Of a DNA stretch of 64,000 bases, positions 1 through 11,274 are shown piece after piece. The stretch is from Solen grandis (Eukaryota; Mollusca; Bivalvia; Adapedonta; Solenidae). Where the stretch lies: assembly GCA_021229015.1 (NCBI GenBank), contig CM037781.1, positions 39,353,897 through 39,417,896 on the forward strand, given 5' to 3'. Below the pieces are notes generated by a model. That model searched no databases, had not been told where the DNA came from, and saw only the letters and a list, made by a program, of their open reading frames with translations. Made by a program: the position numbers and the translations under genes. Positions within the stretch are counted from its first letter, which is position 1, and each line of letters starts with the position of its first letter.

Positions 1-775
1 TTAGCTAATTCCCTTTATATAAAAAAATTAGAAATTCCATTTTTAGGAGGCCAATGGCCAGATTTTAATTTCATTTAGCACAAATGGTCCCCTAATGGCT
101 GTCTATCATAACTGCTAAATGAAAATTGAGGCCCCTATGGGGTCGGCTTGTTTCCTTATATACTCCATATAGAAGATTTCAAAAATCTTCTATAAAACCA
201 ATGGTTGGAATTGAATTTCTTTTGTCATGTATGGTCACCCCATGACTGTCTACCATTATTGCTAAATAAAGTTGATCCCTTGAAAAATGAGGCCCTTAGG
301 GAGTCGGCTAGTTTGGTTATATACCTGTTTCAAATTGGATAATTTTAAAATTCTATTTCTATGAAACCATTAATTAGAAATTTATTTCTCTAGGCGCAAA
401 TCATCATCTCATGACTGCCTATCATTATTGCTAAAATAAAGTTGGTCCCCTAAAAAATAAGGCCCCTATGGGGTCCACTAGTTCCTTTTATACTCTATAT
501 AATAAACTCCAAATTTCTTCTATGAAGCCACTGGCCAGACTTAAATTTAATTTCGCACAAATGGTCATCTTATGGCTGTCTACCATAATTGCTGAAATAA
601 AGCTGATTCCTTAAAAAACAGACCACGAGGGGGTCTGTTAGTTTCCTTATAATTTTATACTAAATAGAAATTTTCAAAATTCTGTAATGGAAGCTATACA
701 TGTACTAAGAATTTAATTTCTTTTGGCGCAAATGGTGAACTCGTGGCTTGAGTTGATCCTCTGAAAAATAAAGTA
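1..775. repeat. Dispersed element of about 4.5 tandem units (~160 bp)
   Basis: Diverged units of about 155-165 bp begin near 54, 205, 371, 534 and 700 (the last partial). Each contains a CACAAATGGT-like block, ATGGCTGTCTA(C/T)CAT, GCTAAA(T)AAAGTTGAT and a GGCCCCTATGGGGTC-like block. The left end is cut by the window edge. This resembles bivalve elements with central tandem repeats. Confidence 0.75.
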
Positions 776-808
776 CCCAAATGATTTACTTACTTGAGAA
801 TTCTTTGT

Positions 809-1049
809 CTTGATTTGACTTGACTATTTGAGTTTACCATCGCTTCGACAGTATTTCAGTCATATAGCGACGTCCAGCTAATAACAGGTAGAGGAAGACC
901 CCGAATGCACGGAGGCATCCGGGTAGAACCACCGACCTACCACAAGCCAGCTGGAAGGCTTCCTCACATGAAAATCCGAACCCACGCGGTGAGGGGCCGA
1001 GTGAATGTTAAAGTCAGCGACTTTACCCTCTCGGCCACGGAGGCCCCCA
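809..1049 (-). mobile_element. tRNA-derived SINE (family A) with perfect 12-bp target-site duplication
   Basis: Read on the minus strand, it starts with a Ser/Leu-type tRNA-like head (GGCCTCCGTGGCCGAGAGGG), has a B-box-like region, then a conserved body with CCAGCTGGCTTG and a tail reading CGCTATATGACTGAAATACT. It is flanked by perfect AGAATTCTTTGT direct repeats at 797-808 and 1050-1061, the hallmark of a retrotransposed insertion. Copies are at 13288-13536, 22793-22968 and 43345-43545. Confidence 0.88.
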
Positions 1050-1807
1050 AGAATTCTTTGTATCTGAACTCGAATCTGGTTACTGCTGGGGGTAACCACG
1101 TAAGATAAAGTGACTTGAGTAGTTTTCAATTAGCGTTTGTACTCTGGTGAGCAATCTAGGGCCATATTGCACTTTTGTTTGTAAAAAAAAAAAATAATGA
1201 ATAAATAAATATAAAAATTAATCAAATGAAATCATTAAAATAAGTTTCAAATTTTTGCTTTGTAAGTACTACTGACATTATTAGTACTTCTTGTACACAA
1301 AATATATTTTATAAAACGAACAATATATCGTGTTATACTGATAAAATAAACAAGGACTCTTTATAACAGATATATAGAATCCCTTCAATAACCATTCAGA
1401 GTCATAAATATTACTTATGAGCGGGGATACATGCGATGAGAAATAGCGATAATCACCTCGACAACACTAAGTCGGACCATAGTTACCATGGTAATCTCTC
1501 AAACTAAGATTTTCCTAATTTAAAAATTCTGAAGATCTAAGACTCCCTTATATAATTGATACACAGAGCAGATTTTTTTTTTTAAATTTCAAAATTGTGG
1601 TGTTAAAAAATGAGACATAAATTTAAATGTTTAGTCAAACATCATGAGATAAGAACTCTGTGCCTGAAATGGTTATGTAGGATTTCCCTCTCTGGTGGAG
1701 ATCGACCTTGTAATTCTTTGAAATTTCAGTACAGCTGAATGTTCTTAATAACAGCGTTATATGTGTCATTTTTTAAATAAAACTTGAGGTAAATTCAATA
1801 AAAAAGT

Positions 1808-1808
1808 C

Positions 1809-1862
<54 letters not shown>
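1808..1862. repeat. (AT)n(AG)n compound microsatellite
   Basis: An uninterrupted AT dinucleotide run is followed directly by an AG run. Confidence 0.97.
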
Positions 1863-1865
<3 letters not shown>

Positions 1866-1983
1866 CTGAACGATTCTAATAATTACTTATCAAATAAGGC
1901 TTGCACATATCTTATTCCTGCAGACTTCAGCAGAAGTATTCACGGGCCAGGTTTAATCATTATCTGACCCATTTACTTGCAAG

Positions 1984-2022
1984 TTTCTTTCTTTCTTGCA
2001 AGTATCTTTCTTTCTTTCTTTT
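1984..2022. repeat. (TTTC)n microsatellite, interrupted
   Basis: Two short TTTC runs are separated by a TTGCAAGTA spacer. The spacer duplicates the sequence just upstream. Confidence 0.85.
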
Positions 2023-2139
2023 GAATTATACAAGGCGATATAGGTCATTTGGCCGCCTATTGTTATCAACGGCTGTGTAGTCTATGCATTAAATTTGTAA
2101 ACTCTTTATATACTTATATTTTATTATTATATTTTTTAA

Positions 2140-2232
2140 TAATACATGTTTTTAATACGTGATTTGATCGATTGGCCCTGTCGAACAAATAACAGGGTCA
2201 ATATCAAATCACTTATTTAATAACATATATTA
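2140..2232. repeat. Long imperfect hairpin
   Basis: The core arms 2159-2181 and 2192-2212 pair over 21 positions, with one G-T pair and a 2-nt bulge, around a 10-nt loop. Outer arms (AATACATGTT and AACATATATT) extend the stem. It could be a palindromic MITE relic or a small-RNA hairpin; nothing in sequence decides. Confidence 0.7.
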
Positions 2233-2252
2233 TATCACTAATAAATTGCTAT

Positions 2253-2417
2253 GAGGATAGTTCCAGGACCGGCTGGCCTGGTGTCAAGATAATGTGGCTA
2301 AGTGTGGTATCATGCCACATGCATATTGCGTAATACTGCAGTCTGGCAGCACTATCTGTCTCAGGTAGACATCGTCTCCAAATGATGAAATGTTGTCGGT
2401 GGAATGTTAAATCCAAA
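2253..2417 (+). mobile_element. SINE family B, 3' body only
   Basis: It starts at AGTTCCAGGACCGGCTGGCC and runs through ATCATGCCACATG, CTGTCTCAGGTAGACAT and GGAATGTTAAA. It matches the bodies at 21820-21975, 35690-35860 and 63505-63615. The tRNA-like head is missing, as expected from 5' truncation. Confidence 0.8.
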
Positions 2418-2429
2418 AAAACTCTTGAT

Positions 2430-2619
2430 TGCAATATTGTGATATAATCTTTTTTTTAAGAATATTGTGATATGAATTCTGTGATGTAATTATATGATAC
2501 TGTGTTATTAATGTCATTGTGATTAAATATTGTGATATAAAATCTAAAAAATGTAACACTGTGATATTAAATTAACGGTGATAAAATATAGAGTACCTGT
2601 GACGTGACACAGTGATATG

Positions 2620-2621
<2 letters not shown>
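2430..2621. repeat. Irregular AT-rich repeat of ATTGTGATAT words
   Basis: The words ATATTGTGATAT, ACTGTGATATTA and ATTGTGATTAAA recur at irregular spacing. It looks like a decayed tandem array, continuous with the following microsatellite. Confidence 0.5.

Positions 2622-2702
<81 letters not shown>
2622..2702. repeat. (AT)n(GT)n compound microsatellite
   Basis: A long AT run passes directly into a GT run. Confidence 0.97.
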
Positions 2703-2703
<1 letters not shown>

Positions 2704-3654
2704 TCTTGCTTGACATATAAATCAAGCTAGTTAAATTCATACTTTAAAATCTGAATGAAGTTAATATTGCCTCTCTATGCCATGCAACCACATAAAGGAC
2801 CACAATGGAAATAAGAGGTTATTCTGTTTTGTGTTATCCATGGTGCTGGAATACATGTCATAGTATTTATCTCTTTATGTGTTTTTATATCTAAATGCTT
2901 GTCTTTTGTGTAATATTTGTATAATATACATTGTACATTATGTATGCATACTCATATCCGATATCCACCCATCCATCCATCCATCCCATCTGATTCATTC
3001 CCTGAAGATAATAAAGCGTTCCCTCGAGTTCACTCGAACTTAAAAAAGAGTAGTGCATGTCACCCCTATGCCAACATGTTATGGTCAAGGTTAAATTTTT
3101 GTGACAAACAGACAGACAAACAAACAAGCATACAGACAGACCACAAAAACAATATGCCACCCCCAAACACAAAAAAAAAACAAACAAAAAACAGAAAGGT
3201 AACATTATAACTTCCAGACTGAAATCTTAGACATATTAGTCCGACCAACCTAGATAAATGTGAAATAGATAAGGAATTTATTAACACACATAATCACTCG
3301 TACGTATATGAACTCGATGGAGAATCGGATTGGAAAATTGAAGACAGACAGATAAAAACGAAATGTTATATAATTTTATGAAAACAAGAAAAAATTGCTA
3401 AAATAATCAAAAACTTTTTTCTATGCTTTGAAGCTCAAAGGGGGAAATGCCCCTGGTAATTGAGCATAGCACTAACGTTACTTCTGTTCCAAACAAAATG
3501 GCTGCCCCAAAATTGTCTTAAAAATGCCTGATATATCACTATTAAATTATATTTGAAGCGGAGAGGGGGAGATCTTCATGTATCTTGATAAAACTATATG
3601 ACTGTGTAAATGGGTGTGCTTATTTTGTAATTCATCCGTTCACTTAAAGACGTA

Positions 3655-3728
3655 TGTTACAGCAGGGTCTCTATATATACAGTTTTATATTAGTAATTAG
3701 TATTACAGAGACCCTGGTTACAGTAACA
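3655..3728. repeat. Short hairpin with CAGGGTCTCT / AGAGACCCTG arms
   Basis: Perfect 10-nt arms at 3663-3672 and 3707-3716 are extended outward by TGTTAC/GTAACA (3655-3660, 3723-3728) across a small asymmetric internal loop. The loop is AT-rich. Confidence 0.65.
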
Positions 3729-4062
3729 TTTTTTTTTTAATTTGACTATGTAGACAAGGAGAATATTTCTATATACTCGCGTTTGCGACCTAGCTAAGTA
3801 TAAAAATCTGTTGCAAAGTGAACCAAAAAGGGAATAGAGTACCAAACATTAATGGGATGTTGCTAGCTTATTAAATTGAATCTATCTGCCCTTGAAAATG
3901 ACATAATAAAAAATACAAGAAAAAAAATCTCTTTCAGGGGCAGATAACTCAAAAAGAAGAATGGGGGCCTAAATTTGTGTCTAGAAAGTGTAATTCTCTT
4001 GAGTCATTTAAAGTTTAAGAAAATTATCTCCGCTGGTTTTATTTTTTTTTCTTTGTCTATGT

Positions 4063-4161
4063 AGTAACCTCCAAACTCCGCGCACCGGTTACGTCACGCT
4101 ACGCTACTTTATCGACAACTGTAAGGGGAGTTAACTACTGCGGCGGAGTTTGAGTAACCTC
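4063..4161. mobile_element. 81-bp inverted-repeat mini-element with 9-bp direct repeats
   Basis: CAAACTCCGC (4072-4081) and its exact reverse complement GCGGAGTTTG (4143-4152) bound an 81-bp CpG-rich segment. Exact AGTAACCTC copies (4063-4071, 4153-4161) flank it. The interior contains a CRE-like TTACGTCA. The arrangement looks like a tiny non-autonomous DNA transposon with a 9-bp target duplication. A CpG-rich promoter fragment with chance symmetry is the alternative. Confidence 0.6.
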
Positions 4162-5056
4162 GTGTGAACCATAACCCGTCTAACTGTCTGAGTATAAACC
4201 TATATTATCACCGTTAGGACGGTTGCGTATTTGTGTATTCAAATCAATACACTGATGTGTATTTCGACTAGAACCAGTCTACACTGTAAATCTATCCCAG
4301 CATGCAACACGATCAATTTACATTTTCAGGCTCACTAATTGTTTAATTTTAAATGAAAATCCATTTATAGCGAGATTAGAGGGAGATATAACCTTTCCGA
4401 ATCACATGGTGTAAGTCCATTCTCAATTTTTAACGTGACCATTATAAACATGCATGAGCAAATCTGAAAAAAAAGTGATACATCGAACGATAATAAAAAG
4501 TTCCACAACAATGAAACCCTGTGAAGGTAAACAGTGCAGTTCGCATTCAACGAATGTATAACCTTGCTATCTTTGATTTATTATAAGACAAAGATTACAT
4601 CTACTAAATATTTTTGTTGCACAATCTATGTTATAAATCACCACGGTATGGTCGGTTGCAATTAAAGCTCGAAGATTATGTGGAATGAAGCAATCTAGTA
4701 ATGAAATGTAACTACACTGGTATGGCCCAACTGATGTTAGTATGGCGATCAAATTTTCTTTTGTAATTTGCACATGATATGTAACTAGTTATATCAAAGA
4801 CCAATTAAACAAAGATAGGAATTTCCTGTTAACAGACAGAGAAAATATAATTTTGTCACATGGCAGGTCACTGAATTTTGCAAACTGTCTAAAATATATG
4901 GAAAAGACACAGAGAAAAAAACACTAAACATTCTTATGAAAGAAACATTTTTTTATTGCACGAAAATATTTTCAGTTTAATCAATTTTGTAAATTCACTA
5001 ACATTTTGATTTAAATTCAACCAGTGTAGCAGAAAAATAACAGCATCTACATATTT

Positions 5057-5893
5057 TTGTTTATGCAAAAAAAATGCTATATCATGTCAATCAACAAAAA
5101 AAACAATAGATTTTATCAACTGAATAACCACATAATGCAGGAAGTACAAAATAATCCCTATCTTGGACTACAAATCTCAAATGACTTAAAATGGAATATA
5201 CATATCAACAAGGTATGCAAAAAAGCAAATTCAACTTTAGGCTTTTTAAGAAGGAATCTCAGAAATGTACCACAGACTTGTAGAAAAACAGCCTACATTA
5301 CACTAGTAAGATCAATAATGGAATATGGGGCTACCATCTGGAACCCCTATCAGAAAGACAACATAGGCAAACTAGAAAGAATCCAAAACAGGGCAGTAAG
5401 ATTCATAAAAAGAGACTATACAAGTAGAACACCAGGGACAATATCAAAAATGAAACAAGAACTTGAACTAGAAACTTTACAAGACAGACGCCTAAGCCTC
5501 AGATTAATATTAATGTACAAGGTGGTTGAGGGGTTAGTTCCAGCACTGCCAACATCAGATTTTGTGAAATTCACCAGACCTAAAAGGACAATAAAAACAA
5601 AAAAATTTAATGGCTGCGAAACATCAAATATATTAGAAAAACGCATTTGCAAAAATTCAAAGGGTCTGGAAATACCATCATCAAACTCTAAACAATATGA
5701 AAATTCATTCTTTGTGGACACTGCGATTCACTGGAATCATCTCCCTGATAATATAGTGCATGCTGGCTCTGTTGAGGCATTCAAAAATGCCTTAAAGAGC
5801 CACCGCCAATAGTGCAGAGCTTTTCTTCCGTTGTGTAAAACCCAGTATTGGGATCTGCAACATATTTGTTTCAGATTCAGATTCAGATGCAAG
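5057..5893 (+). mobile_element. 5'-truncated non-LTR retrotransposon (LINE), RT C-terminal fragment
   Basis: A 251-codon open frame (5057-5812) encodes, from about residue 35, the C-terminal part of a LINE reverse-transcriptase polyprotein: YLGLQISNDLKWNIHI, KKANSTLGFLRRNL, then SIMEYGATIWNPYQ and ERIQNRAVRFI, all typical of Jockey/CR1-like elements. The catalytic palm motif (YxDD box) lies upstream in intact elements and is absent, so the copy is 5' truncated and not autonomous. The frame ends with FKNALKSHRQ and a stop. A short 3' tail ends in TTCAGATTCAGATTCAGA (to about 5893), the short tandem repeat found at the 3' end of many such LINEs. The first 35 residues are probably non-coding read-in. 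Clade assignment beyond Jockey/CR1-like is uncertain. Confidence 0.85.
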
Positions 5894-6711
5894 GGCTTCT
5901 GTATTTTACATAAAACTTTTTAATATCTTTACTAATTTTGATATATAAGTTATCGTTTTGATGGTAATGTATTGTTCTATTGCAAGATTTGAATTACTTT
6001 CAAATATCTCAAAGAAAATAGCAGAAATTTGCAAACGTGACTTTGCGAGATCTGGACAATCTGCCACTTGTTTTTTATTTCTTGCCAATCTTTGTTATCT
6101 TAGGTTGTTGGGTATATGAATATATGAACATGTTGTAATTTTTTATATTTTAATGATTTTTTTTTTAAAGACTGATGACATATTAGACATGTTGAAAAAC
6201 AACAAAAGCTGCATCGGACATTTCGGTAAATGACAAAATCGATAAAAATTCTTTAATTATTTCAGACAGATCAGATCAATTGAATTTATATGGTAAACTG
6301 ATAGCAGTGACTTGGAAAGATTTTTTTTAATGGGACTGTGGCCCATCCTTTGCTAAAGTCAATGAGACATTTTCAAATCTAATGGGACATTTTAAAATCA
6401 TTGATGTGACAAATTTTAGTTGGTCAAAAACAGTAAGTGAAAAGTAAATGCATTTTACAGTCTAAGTTTTATGCCTTTGGGCACCTTCACTGACTTTACA
6501 GCTTTTACCCCTGGTCATCGGGCTACTACTTGTATCTATCTATCGATCTCCCTGGGATGTCTTTCAAACAGGGCTGATTATTAATTCCAAGACAACAATT
6601 ATTATGTACTAATGAATAAAACTTAAATATCAAGTTTTAATTTGTTTAAGAAACCTCTTGAGTGGGATGAACTTCCTGAGAGGGAGATTACGACAATTCA
6701 GCTCTTAACAC
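5894..6711. other. No gene seen
   Basis: AT-rich unique-looking DNA; no coding, RNA or clear repeat signal recognised. Confidence 0.5.
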
Positions 6712-6999
6712 TGTTTATCATTATCATTGTCTGTTTTTTCATTATTGGTTTGTGGTCTGTTTTATCATTATCATTGTCTGTTTTTTTTCATTATTGATTT
6801 GTGGTCTGTTTTATCATTATCATTGTCTGTTTTTTTTTCATTATTGATTTGTGGTCTGTTTAATCATTATCATTGTCTGTTTTTTTTGTTTTTTTCATTA
6901 TTGATTTGTGGTCTGTTTTATCATTATCATTGTCTGTTTTTTTCGTTATTGATTTGTGGTCTGTTTTATCATTATCATTGTCTGTTTCTTTCATTATTG
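6712..6999. repeat. Minisatellite, about 6 copies of a ~55-bp unit
   Basis: The word TCATTATCATTGTCTGT followed by a T run and ATTATTGATTTGTGGTCTG recurs six times. Unit lengths differ mainly in the T-run. The open frame through it is a by-product of the repeat. Confidence 0.92.
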
Positions 7000-7849
7000 G
7001 TTTGTAGCCCTAAAAACGATGTGATGGATAACTGACCTTTGGCGTTCAGACATTTTATTTTTATTTGTTTAGTCTTTCTTGTTGATTTTTAACTTCAAGG
7101 CGTCTGTCAATACAGAATTGATTGTAGCAACTCAAAAAAGCTTTTTCACAATATAAACTGAGTATCGGATTGCATAAATCTATATAGTTTAATAAGTGGC
7201 CATATCAGTTGCCTGGATGATGCATTATGGTAATAAAAATCTGTGAATATGCGGTTTATTCGGCCAAAAAAAGCAAATTGAAATTGCGATTCGTACTTAA
7301 TGAGTTTTGATACAAAAAAAGACAACACAGGTTATTATATTTAAATGCAATTCATACTTAAATAATGCATTTCAATATCAAAGAGACAAATGGTGCACAG
7401 GAATGTGAAAACAACATTTTCAATTTTAATGGGACTATGGCGCGTCACGCATGGGTTTCCAAGTCACTGTGATAGGGTGGTTTCTTAAATTGAATTATTA
7501 TAGTACACATATAGTATGATATACTAAAGTAAATTAATTAAAAAAGAAAACGCAATTAAATCATGATCATTGGATGTACCAAGACTACATCCATTCTGTA
7601 TCCTTTTTTTAAAAAAATGTAAATAATAATCACATCAGTTGATATTAATTGTAGTCAAGCATAAACACTGATATATTCTTAGTTCTCACAGTTACCCCGA
7701 CATGTCTCATTTTCCATTTTGTCTGATCGAACCAATTACTACTTAAATTTGTTCACTTACAGAAATGTCCGTATAACATAAAGCCCATTCAGATTGGCAC
7801 TCATGTTGGATTGTTTTAATTTCCAGGAAAACATTTTTAAACTCACTTG

Positions 7850-8590
7850 AGCACAGGGTAAGCTTTTGTGGTCGTCTTTGTCAGTGTGTCGTCAGTCATG
7901 CATTGTAGACAATTACTTGTGAACATACTAGAGGTCACATTTTTGGCCCAATCTTTATGAAACTTGATAAGAATGTTTGTCTACAATAAAATTTGGATGA
8001 GTTTGAAATGGGTCACATGAGGTCAAAAAATAGGTTACTAGGTCAAATCTTAGAAACCATCTGAAAAACCAAGTGTAAACACACTATGCGCTAAAGTTTT
8101 TTACCAAATCTTCATGAAATTTGATCAGAATGTTTCTCTTCATGGTATCTTGAATTAGTTTGATATTGGGTCCAAAAACAAAAGGTCATGAGGGCAAATA
8201 TTAAAAAAATAAAAAAAATTTATTGAACATGCTAGAGGCCACATTTTTGGCCCAAACTTCATGAAACTTTGTAAATATCATTTTCTGTCTATATGTTTGT
8301 ATTCATCAAGTTTGAATATTCTCACATTTGGGATCAAAAAGTAGGTCACAATGGCAAATCTCTGAAAACACCTTGAGAACATTCTAGAAGCCACATCTTT
8401 TGCCCATATTTCATGAAACTTAATCAGAATGTTTGAATCACTGACAAGTTAAATAGTTGGTGATGTTGGGTCGAAACAATTTTTTTTTTCTGTACTAGAC
8501 CTTCATAAAAAAAAAACTGGTAAAAAAATTACACCATGATGCCTTTGACATCAGTCAGGTGAGCATATTAGGACAGACATAGTCCTCTTT
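7850..8590 (+). repeat. Dispersed element with ~155-bp internal tandem units (family P1)
   Basis: Units recur with GGCCCAATCTT(T/C)ATGAAACTT, then ATCAGAATGTTTG-like and AAAAAGTAGGTCAC-like blocks, near 7937, 8100, 8245 and 8390. The 3' flank has CAGTCAGGTGAGCATATTAGGAC. The related copy at 11275-11965 has similar ends. Confidence 0.75.
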
Positions 8591-9239
8591 GTTTTTGTTT
8601 TCCATTCATTAATGTTGAATGCCATGCTGCATTGAGACTAGTTTACACACTGAGCAATACCAGTTGTATTTATCATAAAATGATGGACAGTCTAAAACTT
8701 AATGTATGCCATGTTGTGAATAACCTGCAGAAACAAAACTTGACCGCCACAAAATCAGGTCAATTAATCTCAGGCCAGACCTCCTTTTAATTGATAATCG
8801 ATGTACATGCTTTTGGCATGCACGTGAACCTTTTTCAACATTTTCCTTTATTCAGTAACCTTCAACAATTGTTTTGGTGCTCAGATACAGTGAGTTGACA
8901 TAATGTCAATTGATGACAGATGATTGTATGCCCTTTGGTCCTCAATGGATACATTTTTTGAGGGTCATCTCATAAAAATGTGAGATTCCTGTTATCCATA
9001 TTTACACCAGTCACAATTTAATCCTCTCTAAAAGCAATTAAGATGTTTGTTTCAAGATAGATTTTGACAAAACTTTTAGCAATAATTTTTCTTTTAATTA
9101 AGATTGTCATTTACTTGATTAATCCTTTACCTCATGAACATTCATGTGCAAGTTAATGACTTAATGAATATTGATGGTGCATGAAACAATGAATTGCCCT
9201 GTGCCGTGCAGACAGTATGGTCTGAGTGATGATACAGTA

Positions 9240-9345
9240 TGAGCAAACAGGAGACACTGATCAGGCAGCTCCAGGAAGCAGTTGTCTGATCTGCTCTATT
9301 TGCCAAATTACATTGAAGTTAATATGAGGTAAAGGGTAATGAGGA
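9240..9345. repeat. Family C repeat fragment
   Basis: CTGATCAGGCAGCTCCAGGA...GTCTGATCTGCTCT matches the start of the family C repeats at 24352, 35873 and 39440. It ends in ATGAGGTAAAGGGTAA. It lies about 80 bp upstream of the putative distal LDB exon. Confidence 0.6.
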
Positions 9346-9422
9346 AAAGGCTCAGAAAATCTTATGAAAACATACTTACTTTACATAACTTAAGATATCA
9401 ATGACCCTAACTTGTATTTCAG

Positions 9423-9572
9423 TGGTAACTGACGCAGATTGACCACTACCCAGAGAGACATCAAAATTTTATCTGAGGGGAGAATCATACTGGACAGAAT
9501 ACGCCTCCCAAGTCCTAGAATGCCCTCCCAGCCCCTCCCCACCCACATGGAGAGGGACCATGGGATGCCAGG
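9423..9572 (+). CDS. LDB: LDB candidate distal alternative first coding exon (coding 9520-9572)
   Basis: A 3' splice site (CTAAC branch-like motif, then TTGTATTTCAG) precedes 9423, and a consensus donor GTGAGT begins at 9573. Within the exon an in-frame TGA at 9430-9432 is followed by an open frame with ATG at 9520, giving MPSQPLPTHMERDHGMPG with the final Gly codon split (phase 2, 'GG|'). An AG at 35155-35156 inside the proximal first exon supplies the completing G, so the join reads ...GMPG-RHAPYMGQ.... Vertebrate LDB1 has a MLDRDVG...G-RHTPYGNQ arrangement at the same place, and MERDHG resembles MLDRDVG. Bases 9423-9519 would be 5' UTR, implying an upstream non-coding exon that I could not locate. 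This is inferred from splice signals, phase and weak N-terminal similarity; no transcript was available. Confidence 0.6.
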
Positions 9573-11270
9573 GTGAGTCCACTGTCTTGTCTCGTCATGT
9601 CCAATGTCAGTCTCAGAAGTGATGTATTTGAGGGTAAAACTGATAAAAACTTGCTTGCGGTTAAATTAAAATAAAAAAACCCCATAGATTTGGTAAATTA
9701 CATGACAAAATATGGCTATTGAGCATACAGAAGCATGATTATATAGCTTTAGTAAGTAGGTCATGGTGACCATCTCAAAGGAAAGTATTGTGTAGCAGGT
9801 ATTGAAACTATCCAAGATTGATAACCTGTGATTTGACTATTCTCTAGGAGAATGATACTTCTTACAATTATCAAAATAAACATTATGTACATTTTGCTTT
9901 TGGACAGCTCATTTTCCTTTGTCAAATGTTAGTTTTGTATATACCCATGCTTCTTCAATTTGAAGTATGGCAAGGAATATACTGCAAACGAATTATTACA
10001 AAGAAAATAACTGCAGAATGTGGGAGGTTTTATGTCAATAATGGTTAATAGTGAGTCTTTTATAAAGTATATATTGGTTAAATATATCCTCAAATGACTT
10101 TGCTTATGAAGAGAAATGGCATTCCTGCAGTGAATAAAAAAGAATATGATGTTTAAATATGGAGAAGTGTGCCAAGAGTACTGTTTCATTTAAGGTCCCT
10201 CAGATGTTGTGTGTGTGGTGGTTTATTTGTTCCTTCCTCTGTATAGTGTGTACTACTAGGCTACTAGAGTGCCCCACCCCAGTGGTCTGATTGGTTCATC
10301 TCATTGGAGTCATCAACTTAGTTGTCTTATAACTTCTTGTTACTTTCATTTACTTTTCAGAATGTCTGGTATACTAGTGCAGTGATATTCAATTTCCTGT
10401 CAAAAAATCTAGGAAAAAAAATTGTATGGCAAAAATGTGTAAAAACTTATCAAGTGATATATTCAAGTCCTACGCATGACTGATCACAGCTTTGCATGGG
10501 AGCTTTTTCTCAGCAGATTTCAACTAAATTTTAACCAAATTAGAGGTAAATCTTTCAAGATATCACCCCTGGATTATCGTCTGCTGCTAAGATCCATAAT
10601 CTAATTCCTAGTAAATCAAGAACTATGTAACCAATATCTGTATGCACCCCATTGTTTCAGTAGTTTGATAATATCCTGTCCAAATTGTATGTATTTAGTA
10701 TGCAGCGGAGGACCCTAATTTAGCTTTCCATCTGTCTGTCTAACCAGTCTTGAATATTTGTACCGTGTATTTTTTTAAAAGATAAAATCCTGCATTTGGA
10801 CAGATAGCGATGTAGAGGAGATAAATTTTCATCTTTTTTATTATCCAGAAAGAGGAAGGAGATGCAGTAATGGTAGCCTTGCATTTGTGTATAAATATAG
10901 AAGTAAGATAGTGATGTGCTTGATTCAAGGGAGATAATTTTTCTAGTTTCTATCTTGGAAATATTATTGTTATTTCCCTTAGTGTTAGAACTTTCAAACA
11001 TAGACTTACATCTCAAATTCAGCAACTCTGCAAACAAAATAAAATGTAGTGCACACACATAATAAAAGTCATTATGAATTGGGTTTATGGTATAGTTTGT
11101 CAATAAACATTCTCTGCCCTTAAGGCTTTGTAATTAAGATTGCATTGTAAACCTCTTATTAAATGCCCCTCTCTCTTTATCTACTTGCTCAAAAATGTAA
11201 ATTCTTTAGCAAATTGCAAGTGCATATTATGTATCATATCATTTCATGGAAGGGGTTAAAGTTAAGCTAT
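9573..11270. other. Intronic or intergenic, nothing recognised
   Basis: AT-rich DNA after the distal exon donor. Short open frames here show no recognisable protein features. Confidence 0.5.
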
Positions 11271-11274
11271 TTTT

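Noticed and set aside
1..775. CRISPR-like array
   Set aside because: Units are long, diverged and contiguous, with no spacer structure; the genome is eukaryotic.
6727..7035. 102-codon open frame of repeated hydrophobic CGLFYHYHCLFF words
   Set aside because: It is the translation of the 55-bp minisatellite; no start context, no homologue, variable T-runs would shift the frame.
10720..11103. 127-codon minus-strand open frame
   Set aside because: Low-complexity Asn/Lys/Ser-rich chance frame in AT-rich DNA.
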